Below, in pieces: positions 45,800-55,747 of a stretch of DNA of 64,000 bases. The position numbers were made by a program, and so were the translations under genes. The notes below the pieces were generated by a model. It did no database searches and was not told where the DNA came from. It saw nothing but the letters and a program-made list of their open reading frames with translations. Source of the stretch: Brachypterus glaber. Taxonomy: Eukaryota > Arthropoda > Insecta > Coleoptera > Kateretidae. How positions within the stretch are numbered: the first letter of the stretch is position 1; each line of letters begins with the position of its first letter. The DNA lies in the NCBI GenBank assembly GCA_958510825.1, contig OY294047.1, forward strand, positions 47,847,365 to 47,911,364. Direction: 5' to 3'.

Positions 45800-47107
45800 G
45801 TGTTAATGGATTTTCACTTTCCGACGTTTCGTCTCTTACTACTAGAGACATCTTCAGGGATTAATCTGAAACTAAGTTTCGAATCAACTTGTGTCACTAT
45901 TTATGACGAGTTGTGGTTATTCACCCGTGACGAGGTTTTTCCTATCAAAGACTTCCATATTGCAGGTAAGTGGTTTGTAAGTAGTTTATGTAAATTATTT
46001 GAAGCTTGTCTGACATCTACATATTTTCTGATACAGGGAGAGTTCTATGAACAAGTGTCAGGCGCCGCAATGGGATCCCCATTATCACCCCCTGCGGCCA
46101 ATGCTTTCATGGAATACTTCGAGAAAAAAGCTATTGAGTCATTTCCATTAAAACCTAAAATTTGGCGCAGATACGTAGACGATGTCTATGCTATTTGGCC
46201 CCATGGCATGGAAAGCCTTCAAGGTTTTCTAAATCACCTCAATTCCCAACATAAATCTATACGGTTTACGATGGAAATTGAGAACAACGGATCACTTCCC
46301 TTTTTGGACGTTTTGGTTTACAAAACGGAAAATGGCTCAATAGGACACTCGGTATACAGGAAGAAAACCCACACTGACAGATACCTAAACGCATTTTCAC
46401 ATCACCATCCCTCTCAAAAACGCTCGGTAGTTAATTCACTTGTTCATAGGGCTTTCATGATTTCAGACAAGAATTCCCTAGACACAGAACTCCTTAAACT
46501 AACCAAAGCCTTGACCATGAACGGTTATACCAAAAAAGACATTAATAAGACCATATACAAATACAGAAATCCCAGACCCAAACAACAGGACAATAGTGAC
46601 AATGACAGACAGACACAAGTTATACTTCCCTATGTAAGCGGTATCACGGATAAAATAGGTAAACTTTTGAAGAAGTCAAATATTAAGCCTATATTTCGGT
46701 CCAACCAAAAATTAGGTCAATGTTTGACTTCAACAAAAGACAAAATACCCCTGAGTTCAGAAGGCGTATATAAAATACCCTGCTCCTGTGGTACGGTTTA
46801 CATAGGTGAAACTAAGAGAAAAATTTCTACAAGACTTCAAGAGCATGAGCGCAATATAAGAAAGAAACAAATTTCCTTATCGGCAGTAGCCGAACATGTA
46901 CATGAAACAGGTCATAAAATCAATTTGTCTGAAACAAAACAAATATTAACAGAAAACAGAAAAATGCCAAGGAAGATACGGGAATCGATAGAAATCATCA
47001 AGCATCCTAACAATATCAATCGGGACACTGGTTACCACTTACCTGCAATATGGAAGTCTTTGATAGGAAAAACCTCGTCACGGGTGAATAACCACAACTC
47101 GTCATAA
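45800..47107 (+). CDS. PLE polyprotein fragment: reverse transcriptase C-part plus GIY-YIG endonuclease
   Basis: The 435-codon frame begins inside the reversed terminal copy. Residues 1-58 are therefore probably antisense terminal sequence and not a real N-terminus. Genuine PLE coding starts near residue 58. Reverse-transcriptase motifs follow: QVSGAAMGSPLSP (85-97), the catalytic YVDD (125-128), and SLPFLDVLVY (165-174) with YRKKTHTDRYLNAFSHHHP. A linker leads to the GIY-YIG domain: GVYKIPCSCGTVYIGETKRK (322-341), STRLQEH (343-349), AVAEHVHETGH (362-372) and the conserved end REAIEI-like RESIEIIKHP and NRDTGYHLPAIW. Reverse-transcriptase motifs upstream of QVSGAAMGSP and the usual N-terminal half are missing. 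The family copies RNA into the genome using the GIY-YIG domain to nick DNA; this copy should be unable to do so alone. The last residues run into the right terminal repeat. Confidence 0.92.
   Translation: MLMDFHFPTFRLLLLETSSGINLKLSFESTCVTIYDELWLFTRDEVFPIKDFHIAGKWFVSSLCKLFEACLTSTYFLIQGEFYEQVSGAAMGSPLSPPAANAFMEYFEKKAIESFPLKPKIWRRYVDDVYAIWPHGMESLQGFLNHLNSQHKSIRFTMEIENNGSLPFLDVLVYKTENGSIGHSVYRKKTHTDRYLNAFSHHHPSQKRSVVNSLVHRAFMISDKNSLDTELLKLTKALTMNGYTKKDINKTIYKYRNPRPKQQDNSDNDRQTQVILPYVSGITDKIGKLLKKSNIKPIFRSNQKLGQCLTSTKDKIPLSSEGVYKIPCSCGTVYIGETKRKISTRLQEHERNIRKKQISLSAVAEHVHETGHKINLSETKQILTENRKMPRKIRESIEIIKHPNNINRDTGYHLPAIWKSLIGKTSSRVNNHNSS
45812..45871 (-). ncRNA. Hammerhead-like motif, reversed copy in left arm
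   Basis: This is the inverted duplicate of 47137-47196. In this element the two motifs face each other on opposite strands, whereas complete PLEs usually carry their terminal repeats in the same orientation or partly reversed. Confidence 0.5.
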
Positions 47108-47136
47108 ATAGTGACACAAGTTGATTCGAAACTTAG

Positions 47137-47196
47137 TTTCAGATTAATCCCTGAAGATGTCTCTAGTAGTAAGAGACGAAACGTCGGAAAGTGAAA
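47137..47196 (+). ncRNA. Hammerhead-ribozyme-like motif, sense strand of PLE
   Basis: In order: TTTCA (47137-47141), TCC (47148-47150), CTGAAGA (47151-47157), GTCTC (47159-47163), loop TAGTAGTAA, GAGAC (47173-47177), GAAA (47178-47181), CGTC ending at 47185, GGA (47186-47188), TGAAA (47192-47196). Helix I is TCC/GGA plus TTTCA/TGAAA around an internal loop. Helix II is GTCTC/GAGAC. Helix III is reduced to the ACGT turn, as known for PLE hammerheads. The predicted cleavage would be after C47185. The T at 47158 has no partner at the base of helix II, which is the main doubt. Confidence 0.6.
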
Positions 47197-47739
47197 ATCC
47201 ATTAACACGGTCTAAACCCGAAAGTGAAAGTTCTTTATATCTTAATGGCCGTGAAAGCTTAAAATCTAAAAAGACAATTATTGCTATTATATATATTTTT
47301 TATACAAGTCGATGAAATGCTTTGTTTTTTAAGTATTAAAAAAGTTTTCTGAAGTTATGGAATCAAAACCATCTATAGAGGAATTGGATTCTTGATAATC
47401 TAAAAAGTCATATTATAAAACTTTTGAAATTTTTATTTATATTTATTTTGCTCCTGTTTTTTTTTTTTTCATAATCTTCTTCTAACTATTGGCGTCGGCT
47501 CCTTGAGTAAGGTTAGGTTCTTCTTTTGCCTAGCATACCGAAATATTCCGCTAGATGGAAGTAGTGTAGATAACAAAACGTTTTGTTTCTGCAAATCCTT
47601 GACTCGTTCTCGAACTGCTATTTTACTGCGCATGAGTTCTGCGCAGTTCTATAAAAATCCTAGAACTGTTTCCAAAACCTATTATGACTAAAATAATGTT
47701 GAACTGTATAAAAGTCAGCATTAAGGCGCATTGTATCAA

Positions 47740-48078
47740 CCAGAAAAAGCTAAAAGAATAAAACTAGGCACTGCAAACAAAAGCGGTAGGCGTGATTCAA
47801 ATGTCTAGCGGTTTTTGTGGCACACCGATGCATCGCGATGCACCGAACTTTTCAAAGGCCACTATGCGATGTATATCTCGTCTCCAACGTTTTAAAACTA
47901 GCTATACCTAATAGAATCAATAATTGCTTTATTCAGTGAAAGAATATATTTCACATTAATGTTTTACTTTCGAGCGACTATAGGAGGGAAGACAAATCAG
48001 ATGAGAAAAAAATAACAGTTACTTAAAAGGGCGTTTTGGGTCGGAAATTTTGTTTTTTGCTTATTTTAATATACCAAT
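47740..48078. other. Unassigned stretch
   Basis: No gene recognised. Confidence 0.4.
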
Positions 48079-48313
48079 GGATCAATATGCATATCGTGGT
48101 GTTACTTTCTAAACCTCGTATCTTCAAAAACTCGTCTTTCGGTTCCTTGAACTTATTAACATGATGACTGATAAGTTACATTGTATTGGAGTAATAAATT
48201 GGAGTCTCTATAAGTTACCAGTTAACATGTACAGAGTTGATAAGTACAAGTAACCGAAAATTTCTTGGAGATACGAGGTTGGGAAAGTAATACAACGATA
48301 TGTATTCATCAGA
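48079..48313. repeat. Foldback element
   Basis: CATATCG, GTTACTTTCT, AACCTCGTATCTTCAA and TTTCGGTT in the left arm pair with AACCGAAA, TTGGAGATACGAGGTT, GAAAGTAATAC and CGATATG in the right arm. Arms are about 85 bp with several mismatches. Confidence 0.75.
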
Positions 48314-49204
48314 CTGGAGCTTAGTTACTGGACGTCCAGTCCAGCAGAATTAAGAAAAATCAAAGATTTCTACATAAAATTCATAATGTACTGTAGTAAT
48401 ACATGAAATACTTTTAAAATCGTTTGAATGTTTGATATTGATTTTACAACTAATATTTGATGTTTGTGATGTATTTTAGTGGATGAATCCAGATAAGGGT
48501 TATCCACATCTTTTGAGGTTATGTTATCAATTTTTTTTTGTGTTTTCCACCACTAAAGATATCAAAATCTTTAAATGACTGGATTTTCTCTTAATTAATT
48601 CTACTTATTTCTAGATAATTGGGCATCCCCAAGCAAGGTTTTAAGCAACAATTTTATATTATCGCTAAATTTGATAAAATAACCTTAATATAATCTATTC
48701 TTCAGTAAAGTAATAGTTAGATAGTGATAAAAGTAATGATAGATACTTAAGTGTTGTTTATTAAAATTAAAACTGTAACTCAAAACCTGGGGGTTGGCCG
48801 CATATACCACGATTATCGCCTTACACTGAGAAACCTGTTGGAAATAATAATCTATGATATACAATAAAACAAAACTTGTTAAATATACAGTAACTTTCTC
48901 AGACAAAAAAAAGGGATGGACTAGCACTGGAAAGAGTAATATCCGTTCAATACGAATAATGTCTTGTCTCCATTCATGGAAATTGTATATGGCACACTAG
49001 GTAAAGTTGAAATTTTACGAACTGGCATCTCGCTGGAATGTTTGGAATGCCTGAACACACTTAATCTACTTCTAAGAAGACTAAACATTTAAGAAAATTA
49101 TTTCTTTTTTTTTCTCATTTGCGATACAAACTGCAGTAAGCATACTTACATCACCTAGTGATAAGTGACGTTTACTGCCAAGTAAACAGAAAATGTCGCA
49201 TAAA

Positions 49205-49735
49205 GGTACTTTTTCTATTTTGCGACTCTTATAAGCTCATAATCACACGCATTTTACGTGTTCTTATAGGCCCCTAAGAGGTCTGTACTTTTTGTTCTTT
49301 TGGGTTGGCAACAGACCTGGCCTATCGCTTGACGTTTTCCGTGCAAATGTCAATGTCGCTTTAAAGTTGAATTTTCTACATAATTTTGTGTTTAGGTTAT
49401 TTTTACCATGTTAAAATTGTGGCTTGGTTAATTGCAGTAAAAAAGAGAAGAGACGACTATAAAATATATCAAAATATCATTTGTTCTTAGAATTTTAAAC
49501 ATGGTGTAAACTGTAATGTCAATCCAAAACAAATATTTCTAAATCAGTCATCAATTTAAATGTAAGTTTTTTTTTAATTTTAGAGCAAAATAGAAAAATT
49601 TTATAAAGCACTCGTTTCATAACACGTTTTTAGCGCACTAGTACTTTAGAAAATTCGCCGCAAACGGCTCGTTTTTTCGTACTCGTGCGCTAAAAACGTA
49701 TGTTATGAAACTAGTACTTTAATATACTATTAGTG
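49205..49735 (+). repeat. Dispersed repeat family E (copy 2)
   Basis: Matches 31830-32300 in reverse. The terminal 140 bp (49605-49735) forms a foldback with CTCGTTTCATAACACGTTTTT facing AAAAACGTATGTTATGAAAC. The other end holds TTATAAGCTCATAATC and GGCCCCTAAGAGGTC. Non-coding. Confidence 0.75.
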
Positions 49736-52375
49736 ATATACAACAGCAAAATTTTGCTGTTTTGCAAAACCAGGTTTTCGAGTGTACAAAGAAGACTCCA
49801 TGCTCCGATGGTATTATCGGACAGAGTCTCTGAGAGAGAAAGGTCTGCATAAAAATGAGATTGCATTTCACGGTCGAGTGGAGTAAGTTCGCATCGACAC
49901 TAATTGCCGGCGAGAAAGACGTGGACGCCGTCTTCATCCACGTCCCTTGACTGCCTAGATGTTATACCATTCGACCTATGCAACTAAGTGCGATATTATG
50001 AGATTACGATGGTGTAACTCGATTCCGTATTCTATATACCGTTTACGTAACGTTAAGATATGCCTTCTTGACCCTCCTGAGGGCTTTCTAAACCTTGCTT
50101 TCGAAAATCCCAGTGCACTGGGATAACCTGAAGTGCACTGAAGTGGTATAAATGTTTTAAAAATAAGGCCAGAGTATTAGGGTCTTACCATTCAAAGGAG
50201 GGTAATATTGAAGCTAGGTTTTTTTTAAAGATGATCCAAACCTAAGATTTAGTGTTGAAAGGAACGAACTCGCCATAAAAAATTGGGACAAGAAGTTAGC
50301 AACGAACCCTACACATTTTAGATATTTTAATAATTTAAATTGGACTCGTAATATTAGGTTATGTCATGCTGGACAGTAATTTTGACGAAAAGAAAGAGTA
50401 AGGCTATCCTGTTTTATACGTAAAATAACATCTTGACGGTGAGTTGCTCATTATATGACAAGGTATATTATTTAAGGTTATGTATAAGAATCGTCATTTA
50501 TTGATAAGCGACGTTGCCTATTGTACGTACCCTTTATAAACTCTAAACATTTATGATTTTACCTGAAAACGAAATCGACGGATTTTGCAACTAAATAACA
50601 AATTTTTTAGAGATGTTTTGTCTCCATTCATGTAGCGCAGACCCAATCGTTCAAATAAATCAAATAAATCAAGTACATAAGTACAAACTTAGGTGACTTG
50701 CCGATGGTCGTGAGGTTTAGTTAGAATTTTAAAAGAAAACTTAAAATAAGTTGGCTTACTATAGACTTAGTTTTTAGTTGAATGAATATCAGCTATTATC
50801 TTAAAACATTCTTAGGATCATCCTAGGAATGAGGAAGCTGTTCGTTTGTTCATAAGCTTAGCATAAATTCAGGAAGCGACCGCTAGTCGCCTGTCTCCAC
50901 TCTCCAACGACGCAACGCCAGTGTATCTTTGATTAAAGTTAAAAAGATGACAAAATATGACTCATAGCTTCCATATCCCCGGGTTCTGCTTATGAGCAAA
51001 TTTTTAGAGGTGTAAAGGATTAGGGAAAAATCAAAAATCTATTAACAGTGATATGGGTTAGAATTTTGCTATATTTGTCCAACCTTCAAATTTAGAAGAC
51101 AAATAACCATGAAACTTCATTATGTACCAAATAAAAACTTGATTAAAACTAATATATCTAGATTTTTTTAAACAATGATGTCATTTTCGTAACACTGCAA
51201 TATATTAAAAAAAAAATAAAACTAGATATTAAAATTGTACAAAAAATGACCTTCCTTATTTTTTAAGAACTATTTCTTTTATTTAAATCCTACATTTTAT
51301 ATGCATACTTTTATGGAATAGATAGAAACAAAATAAGATTGGAGGGTTGCACAAATAACATCTAAGATTCAACGTATTTATATCCTCAAGTTTAAATTGA
51401 ATTAAGTTATTAAAATTTCTGAAAAAAAAAGAAAATTTTCTTAATTTCTTGAGAATAAATTCCACTAATCATGCAAGTACTGCCGCGCTAAGCTGAAAGG
51501 TCCTATCCATATAGGTTTAACATACACAGATAAAACCTTTCAGCTTAGGAAGGCAGAGTATATTATAGCATATAAGAATGTAAGTTTTAAATAGAAGGAA
51601 GTTTTTGACCGAGACAAAAAACGCTGTCGTTAGAGAAAATTACTTCCACTTCATGTAATGTTCTTTCTAAGGAACCTTGTTTAATATTTATAATCTGCCT
51701 TTCTAATCTAAAATTCTTATAATTTTAAAAGAAAATAATAAACTAATTTTAAAAAATTCATTAATTTGTTTTAATTAGTACAGGGTGATACAACTTTCAG
51801 TACACAAGCAAAAGTCTATGAAGAAATTTCATAAAATAATTTTTTTTGGCTTTTATCTCCTTGCCTGTTTTTGAATTGATGTTAAGATAATTTTTTTGTA
51901 AAAATTGTTAATTGGTTAAAAACTGCAAATGCATATAGAAAAAATTACATTTTTTACTATGAAAATTTTAAAAAAGTGATTTTTTTGTATTTCAGAAACT
52001 ATAGGAGTTAAAACTCTGAAATGGAAGGATAAAAATAACAAAAGCTTTTAAGGAAAACTATATTAAATTGTATCAGTGTGTGGTAAGGGGTCCAAAGGGG
52101 CAAAAAGGGACAGAAAGCATAAATTTTATCCATACCTCTCTTACTAATTATCGTATGAAAAGAAAAATTTAACCAAAAGAAAGCTAAAAGCTCAAAATTT
52201 TTAGTATGTATTTTTGAGCTCCGACTTGAAATAGAGATACAGGAATGAAAAATAAAAGAAGCTAGGCACGAAAACATTATTACGCGAGTCTACTCGAACT
52301 CGATAATTTTTTTTACCTTAAACAGAGATGCAGTCTCTGCCTTAAATCTTGTTTTACCTAACTTTATACAAATTT
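49736..52375. other. Long unassigned stretch
   Basis: About 2.6 kb without a supported gene. Frames at 49719-49937, 51283-51465 and 52008-52277 show no recognisable motif. A hairpin is noted at 51480-51556. Confidence 0.4.
51480..51556. repeat. 77-nt hairpin of pre-miRNA-like size
   Basis: CTGCC pairs with GGCAG at the base. A 13-bp perfect stem TAAGCTGAAAGGT/ACCTTTCAGCTTA follows after a 4/4 internal loop, and the loop is about 35 nt. The size and shape are compatible with a small RNA precursor or a short palindromic remnant. Nothing else supports expression. Confidence 0.4.
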
Positions 52376-52388
52376 AACTCATTTAATT

Positions 52389-52666
52389 GCGGACCCCGGT
52401 GGCGCAATGGTTAGCGCGTTTGATTACGGATCCCGGGGTTGTGGGTTCGAGCCCCACATAGAGCATGGATGTATAGTGGTGTAAATAGTCGGTAGATGGA
52501 ACTACGATGACTAACTGTAATGTGGGTTGCAGGTGAAACTGTAAACACATTTCAGGGTGGATACGAGTTCTGTTGAGGACCGTGCTTGGGAGGCCACGTA
52601 AAGATGGCGGTCCCGTCAATTAGGCCATAGCAGCGAAAAACGACGTTAAACAGTATAAAATAAAAA
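52389..52666 (+). mobile_element. tRNA-derived SINE, family 2
   Basis: The head is tRNA-like, with A-box TGGCGCAATGG (52400-52410) and B-box GGGTTCGAGCCCC (52443-52455) at the spacing expected in a tRNA. A non-tRNA body follows and the end is AACGACGTTAAACAGTATAA then an A-rich tail. It is flanked by 13-bp repeats AACTCATTTAATT (52376-52388) and AACTCATTAAATT (52667-52679) with one mismatch. It is unrelated to SINE family 1 beyond the promoter boxes. Confidence 0.9.
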
Positions 52667-52950
52667 AACTCATTAAATTAATCTTGTATTAATATTTACA
52701 TTTGTAATAAGACTTTTTATGTATAATTCTTACATTATTATAAAATTCTATTTTATGCACTTTATGAAGATACAATATAAGCATAACTTATTAAGCAATT
52801 AACTAATTACTTAATTGAAATTATAATTAATAAGCCGTGAAGATGTATAATTCTTCGCATTTCATAGTATACTCTTGACAGCCTTTAGTCTCGTAATACT
52901 TCTCTAAATATGATTTTTTTGAATTTCGCGCGTTTTTTATTACATTACAT

Positions 52951-53065
52951 GTTTGTTTAACCTCATACTATTCTACTTAATTAAGCATCCCCTAAGTCCA
53001 GGACTTGTGTGGGCTAGTAGTAGAGGGAACCACCGGCTTATACTGACACACGCTATGCCTCCCAT
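52951..53065 (-). mobile_element. SINE family 1 (copy 3), internally deleted
   Basis: On the minus strand it starts ATGGGAGGCATAGCGTGTGT, skips the rest of the tRNA-like head, and resumes at AGTATAAGCCGGTGGTTCCC through AGTCCTGGACTTAGGGGATG to GAGGTTAAACAAAC. The B-box is deleted, so it should not be transcribed by polymerase III. Confidence 0.8.
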
Positions 53066-53269
53066 TGATCGTACATAGTGTAATATTGTTTTTAATACCA
53101 CATTATGAAGAGAAAACTTTGTTACTTTTTAAAAACAATTTCTTATAATTATTTGGAAGACGTAAAATAAGAATTAATATAACCTAAATGTCATAAATTA
53201 TGAAAATGGGTGATAAAAATATTACTAAAAGTCATACTTAAAACACTAATCATAGCTGCCTTGATCCAG

Positions 53270-53790
53270 TCCCCTTAAATTTTGAGACTTTAAATTTGAA
53301 ATACGGAAATAAGACAACTTTAACTATTTTTTGGCATATGTTTGATATTTTCAGCATTTAAAATGTAAGGGGGGCATGGGGGGTGATTTTTTATAAAGGA
53401 AAGAGGGGTCGTGTGATACATCATTTTAAAGCAAATAATATTCACTATTTCACCATATATTTTTAAATTTTTTAAACATTTTCATTTTTCTTTTCTAAAA
53501 AATGCGTTTTTTAGGATAAAAAATAAATTTTTTATTAGTATGTCTCAGAAAAATATATATATGTGGTCTAATAGAGATTTTTATAAGCTTTAAAATTTTT
53601 TAAATTTATTTTCCATTTAAAAGATGCCCCCTATGCCCTCCTGCTTACATTTTAGAAGTTGAAAATATCAAATATAGCCAATAAGGTAGTTTAAGTTGTC
53701 TTATTTAGGTTTTTTAAATTTGAAGTCAATATCTCACTATTTCAAAGTTAGGAGGTTGGATGACTTTTGGAACTCTCTGTATACTTACCA
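53270..53790. repeat. Dispersed repeat family C (copy 3), foldback form
   Basis: The right part (TAGTTTAAGTTGTCTTATTT, CATTTTAGAAGTTGAAAATA, GACTTTTGGAACTCTCTGTATA) resembles 40190-40415. The left part (GACAACTTTAACTATTTTTT, GATATTTTCAGCATTTAAAATG) is the same sequence in reverse, giving a large foldback. Confidence 0.65.
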
Positions 53791-53845
53791 CTCTTCTAAC
53801 TAGAGACCTGTGACGAGTATTAAGGTATAAGAGTATATTTATATT

Positions 53846-54703
53846 CAGTACCCGGCATATTTCTAGTTATAGTCCAGTCTTCAAGTTAATAAAAGAGGCT
53901 TTACCTGGAAATAATTCAGGGAGTTTAGATTTTTGGTTTATTGGGTAGGGTTTAAGGCCGCAAATAAACAATTTTGCGACATTGAACTCTATTTGGAACT
54001 GTCATTTTTTTAACGTATTTTTTCACAAAAAAAAACTTTTTAAAATATCTCAAGATCGGTCCATCCTAGGACAAAAAACGTTTGATATGAAAATAAAGAG
54101 GACCAAATCTCCAACATTTTTGTGTCATTTATTTTTTTGTACGACTTATATCTAATTCACGGCACCGCCTTGAACGTTACACTGTAGGGTTTTAGATTTT
54201 TCTTTATGACTTGGTTAAGGTTTTTGTCGAGGTTTTTGTATGCCTAATACAATGGTGATTCAATCGAAAATCGGTTTACTCGAGTTATGGGGCACAAATG
54301 TATGAATTATTGAAAAAAAAATAATTTTACGTAAATTAAAAAGAAAATGCCAGATAGATTTTTTTTTTAATTTTCACCCAAAATGTTCTAAGGGGCATGC
54401 CTAACCGAAGATAAAAAACAATTTTAGTTTGGACTTTTTTACAAATTAATTTTACAAATTAAAAATCTAAAAACGTATAGTGAAAGGTTTAAGAGATATT
54501 TTAAAAATCCGTTTTTTTTGTGAAAAACACGTTAAAAAAATAACAGTTCGAAATCGAGTTCAACGTCGCAAAATTGTTTTTTTATTTGCTGCCATTAACC
54601 CTACCCAATAAACCGAAAATCAAAACTCCCTGAATTATTTCCAGGCAAAGGCTCTTTTATTGACCTGAAGACTGGACTACAACTGGAAATATTCCGGGTA
54701 CTG
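53846..54703. mobile_element. 858-bp element with long inverted ends and exact 8-bp TSD
   Basis: Both ends begin CAGTACCCGG and are inverted copies over about 190 bp (left 53846-54040, right 54510-54703). Identical octamers TTTATATT flank it (53838-53845 and 54704-54711). The unique middle of about 470 bp has no recognised gene. The 8-bp duplication and the CAG start suggest a hAT-type non-autonomous element with unusually long arms. Confidence 0.88.
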
Positions 54704-54857
54704 TTTATATTGCATGTTCTATTTATATTTTCCAGTGATTGCTTATGAATATTAAAGAACTCTAATAAATCTCTTATTCTAAAGTTATTAATTGTTTTGG
54801 AACAATAAAGCTTTGTATCACCACACTTAATTCTAATTCATAATATATTATTATTAA

Positions 54858-55743
54858 CCTTTTCGCTCCGGGGATTATTCCTTTAAAATTGACCTCGCAT
54901 TTTAGCTGAATTTCATGACTTAAATGAATGAACTTCTTATGACAAGTCGCCACTGGGAGTGCTGGTCCATATATGGACCACTCCCGGAGAGAAAGTTAAG
55001 GCTAATGTAAAAAATTATAAGTGAAGGTTTAAGAGGGCTTTTCAATGTTTTTTAATGTGCTGATTACAATAAAAATAGTGAAAAAAATGTCAGATTCACA
55101 TTCGACCTTGAACTTTGAAGGTCAAATAATGAAAATACGTATTTGAGCTTGAAAATTGGTATACCTATGTTTTATGAACCGCTAAATACGATAAAAATAG
55201 TAAAAAAAGTTCTTGTCACCTCTTTGACCTTGAACTTTCCAAAGTCCAAAACAAGACGATCTTGATAGAGCTAGTGTCACCTCAGCGTACCAAAAACGTT
55301 TGTTTATTGATTTTCAGATAAGATAATTTTTTGCAGAAACTGATCTTCAAACTTCAAAGTCGGTGAGATTGTTAGACTTATTTACTAATATTCTTATTTA
55401 CTATAGCAGATACAATCTATGTACACCAATTTTCAAGGTTTCAAGCGCAAATACGCATTTTCATACTTTGACCTTCAAAGTTCAAGGTCAACGAAGTCAC
55501 CAGATTTTTTTTTACTAATTTTATCGTATTTAGCGGCTCATAAAACGTAGGTATACCAATTTTCAATCACAAATACGCATTTTCATTGTTTGCCCTTCAA
55601 AGTTAATTTTGAAGGTCAAAGAAGTAACCAGGATTTTTTTCAATACTTTTTCTAAATTTAGTTCATTAAGTGGACCTTATGAACATCTATTACGTTCGCT
55701 TTTCTTGTTGGTCCATACATGGACCAGTCCCGGAGCGAAAAGG
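54858..55743. mobile_element. piggyBac-like MITE
   Basis: TTAA lies on both sides (54854-54857 and 55744-55747). The inverted ends are a perfect 15 bp, CCTTTTCGCTCCGGG and its complement. Near both ends is a small palindrome, GGTCCATATATGGACC on the left and GGTCCATACATGGACC on the right. The interior has subrepeats in opposite directions with TGACCTTGA or TCAAGGTCA words (for example 55225-55233 and 55482-55490) and a repeated AATTTTCAA/TTGAAAATT context. TTAA targets with CC...GG ends are the hallmark of piggyBac-type elements. It encodes no transposase. Confidence 0.88.
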
Positions 55744-55747
55744 TTAA

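Larger units (their letters stand above)
45768..47270 (+). mobile_element. Penelope-like retroelement with reversed terminal copy
   Basis: The element is 1503 bp between two exact 12-bp repeats AAGACAATTATT (45756-45767 and 47271-47282), read as its target-site duplication. Its first 206 bp (45768-45973) is the inverted copy of 47035-47240, so it lacks a normal 5' part. The 3' terminal 30 bp (47241-47270) has no partner at the left. The interior encodes part of a reverse transcriptase and a complete-looking GIY-YIG endonuclease. The frame is unbroken and the arms nearly identical, which indicates a recent insertion. A second, shorter relative is at 1262-1521. Confidence 0.93.
45371..47732. 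repeat. Older inverted-repeat element hosting the PLE
   Basis: The left flank ATGGCGCCTTAAT, then TTATTAGGTTTG and ACGGTTCTAGAAC, reappears in reverse at 47660-47732 as TAGAACTGTTTCCAAAACC, TATTATGACT and ATTAAGGCGCAT. With the PLE removed the element would be about 845 bp. The arms are diverged, so it is older than its insert. Confidence 0.55.

Noticed and set aside
45800..45973. N-terminal 58 residues of the 435-codon frame as a new protein domain
   Set aside because: This part is antisense to the PLE terminal repeat and open only by chance; it should not be read as a functional extension.
45960..45975. Splice donor-like GCAGGTAAGTGG in the PLE left arm and in the 1.5 kb copy
   Set aside because: It is the reverse complement of coding sequence near the PLE C-terminus (47035-47045), so the resemblance to a donor site is likely accidental.
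52383..52619. 78-codon minus-strand frame over the second SINE
   Set aside because: It lies wholly in a tRNA-derived SINE and has no protein motif.
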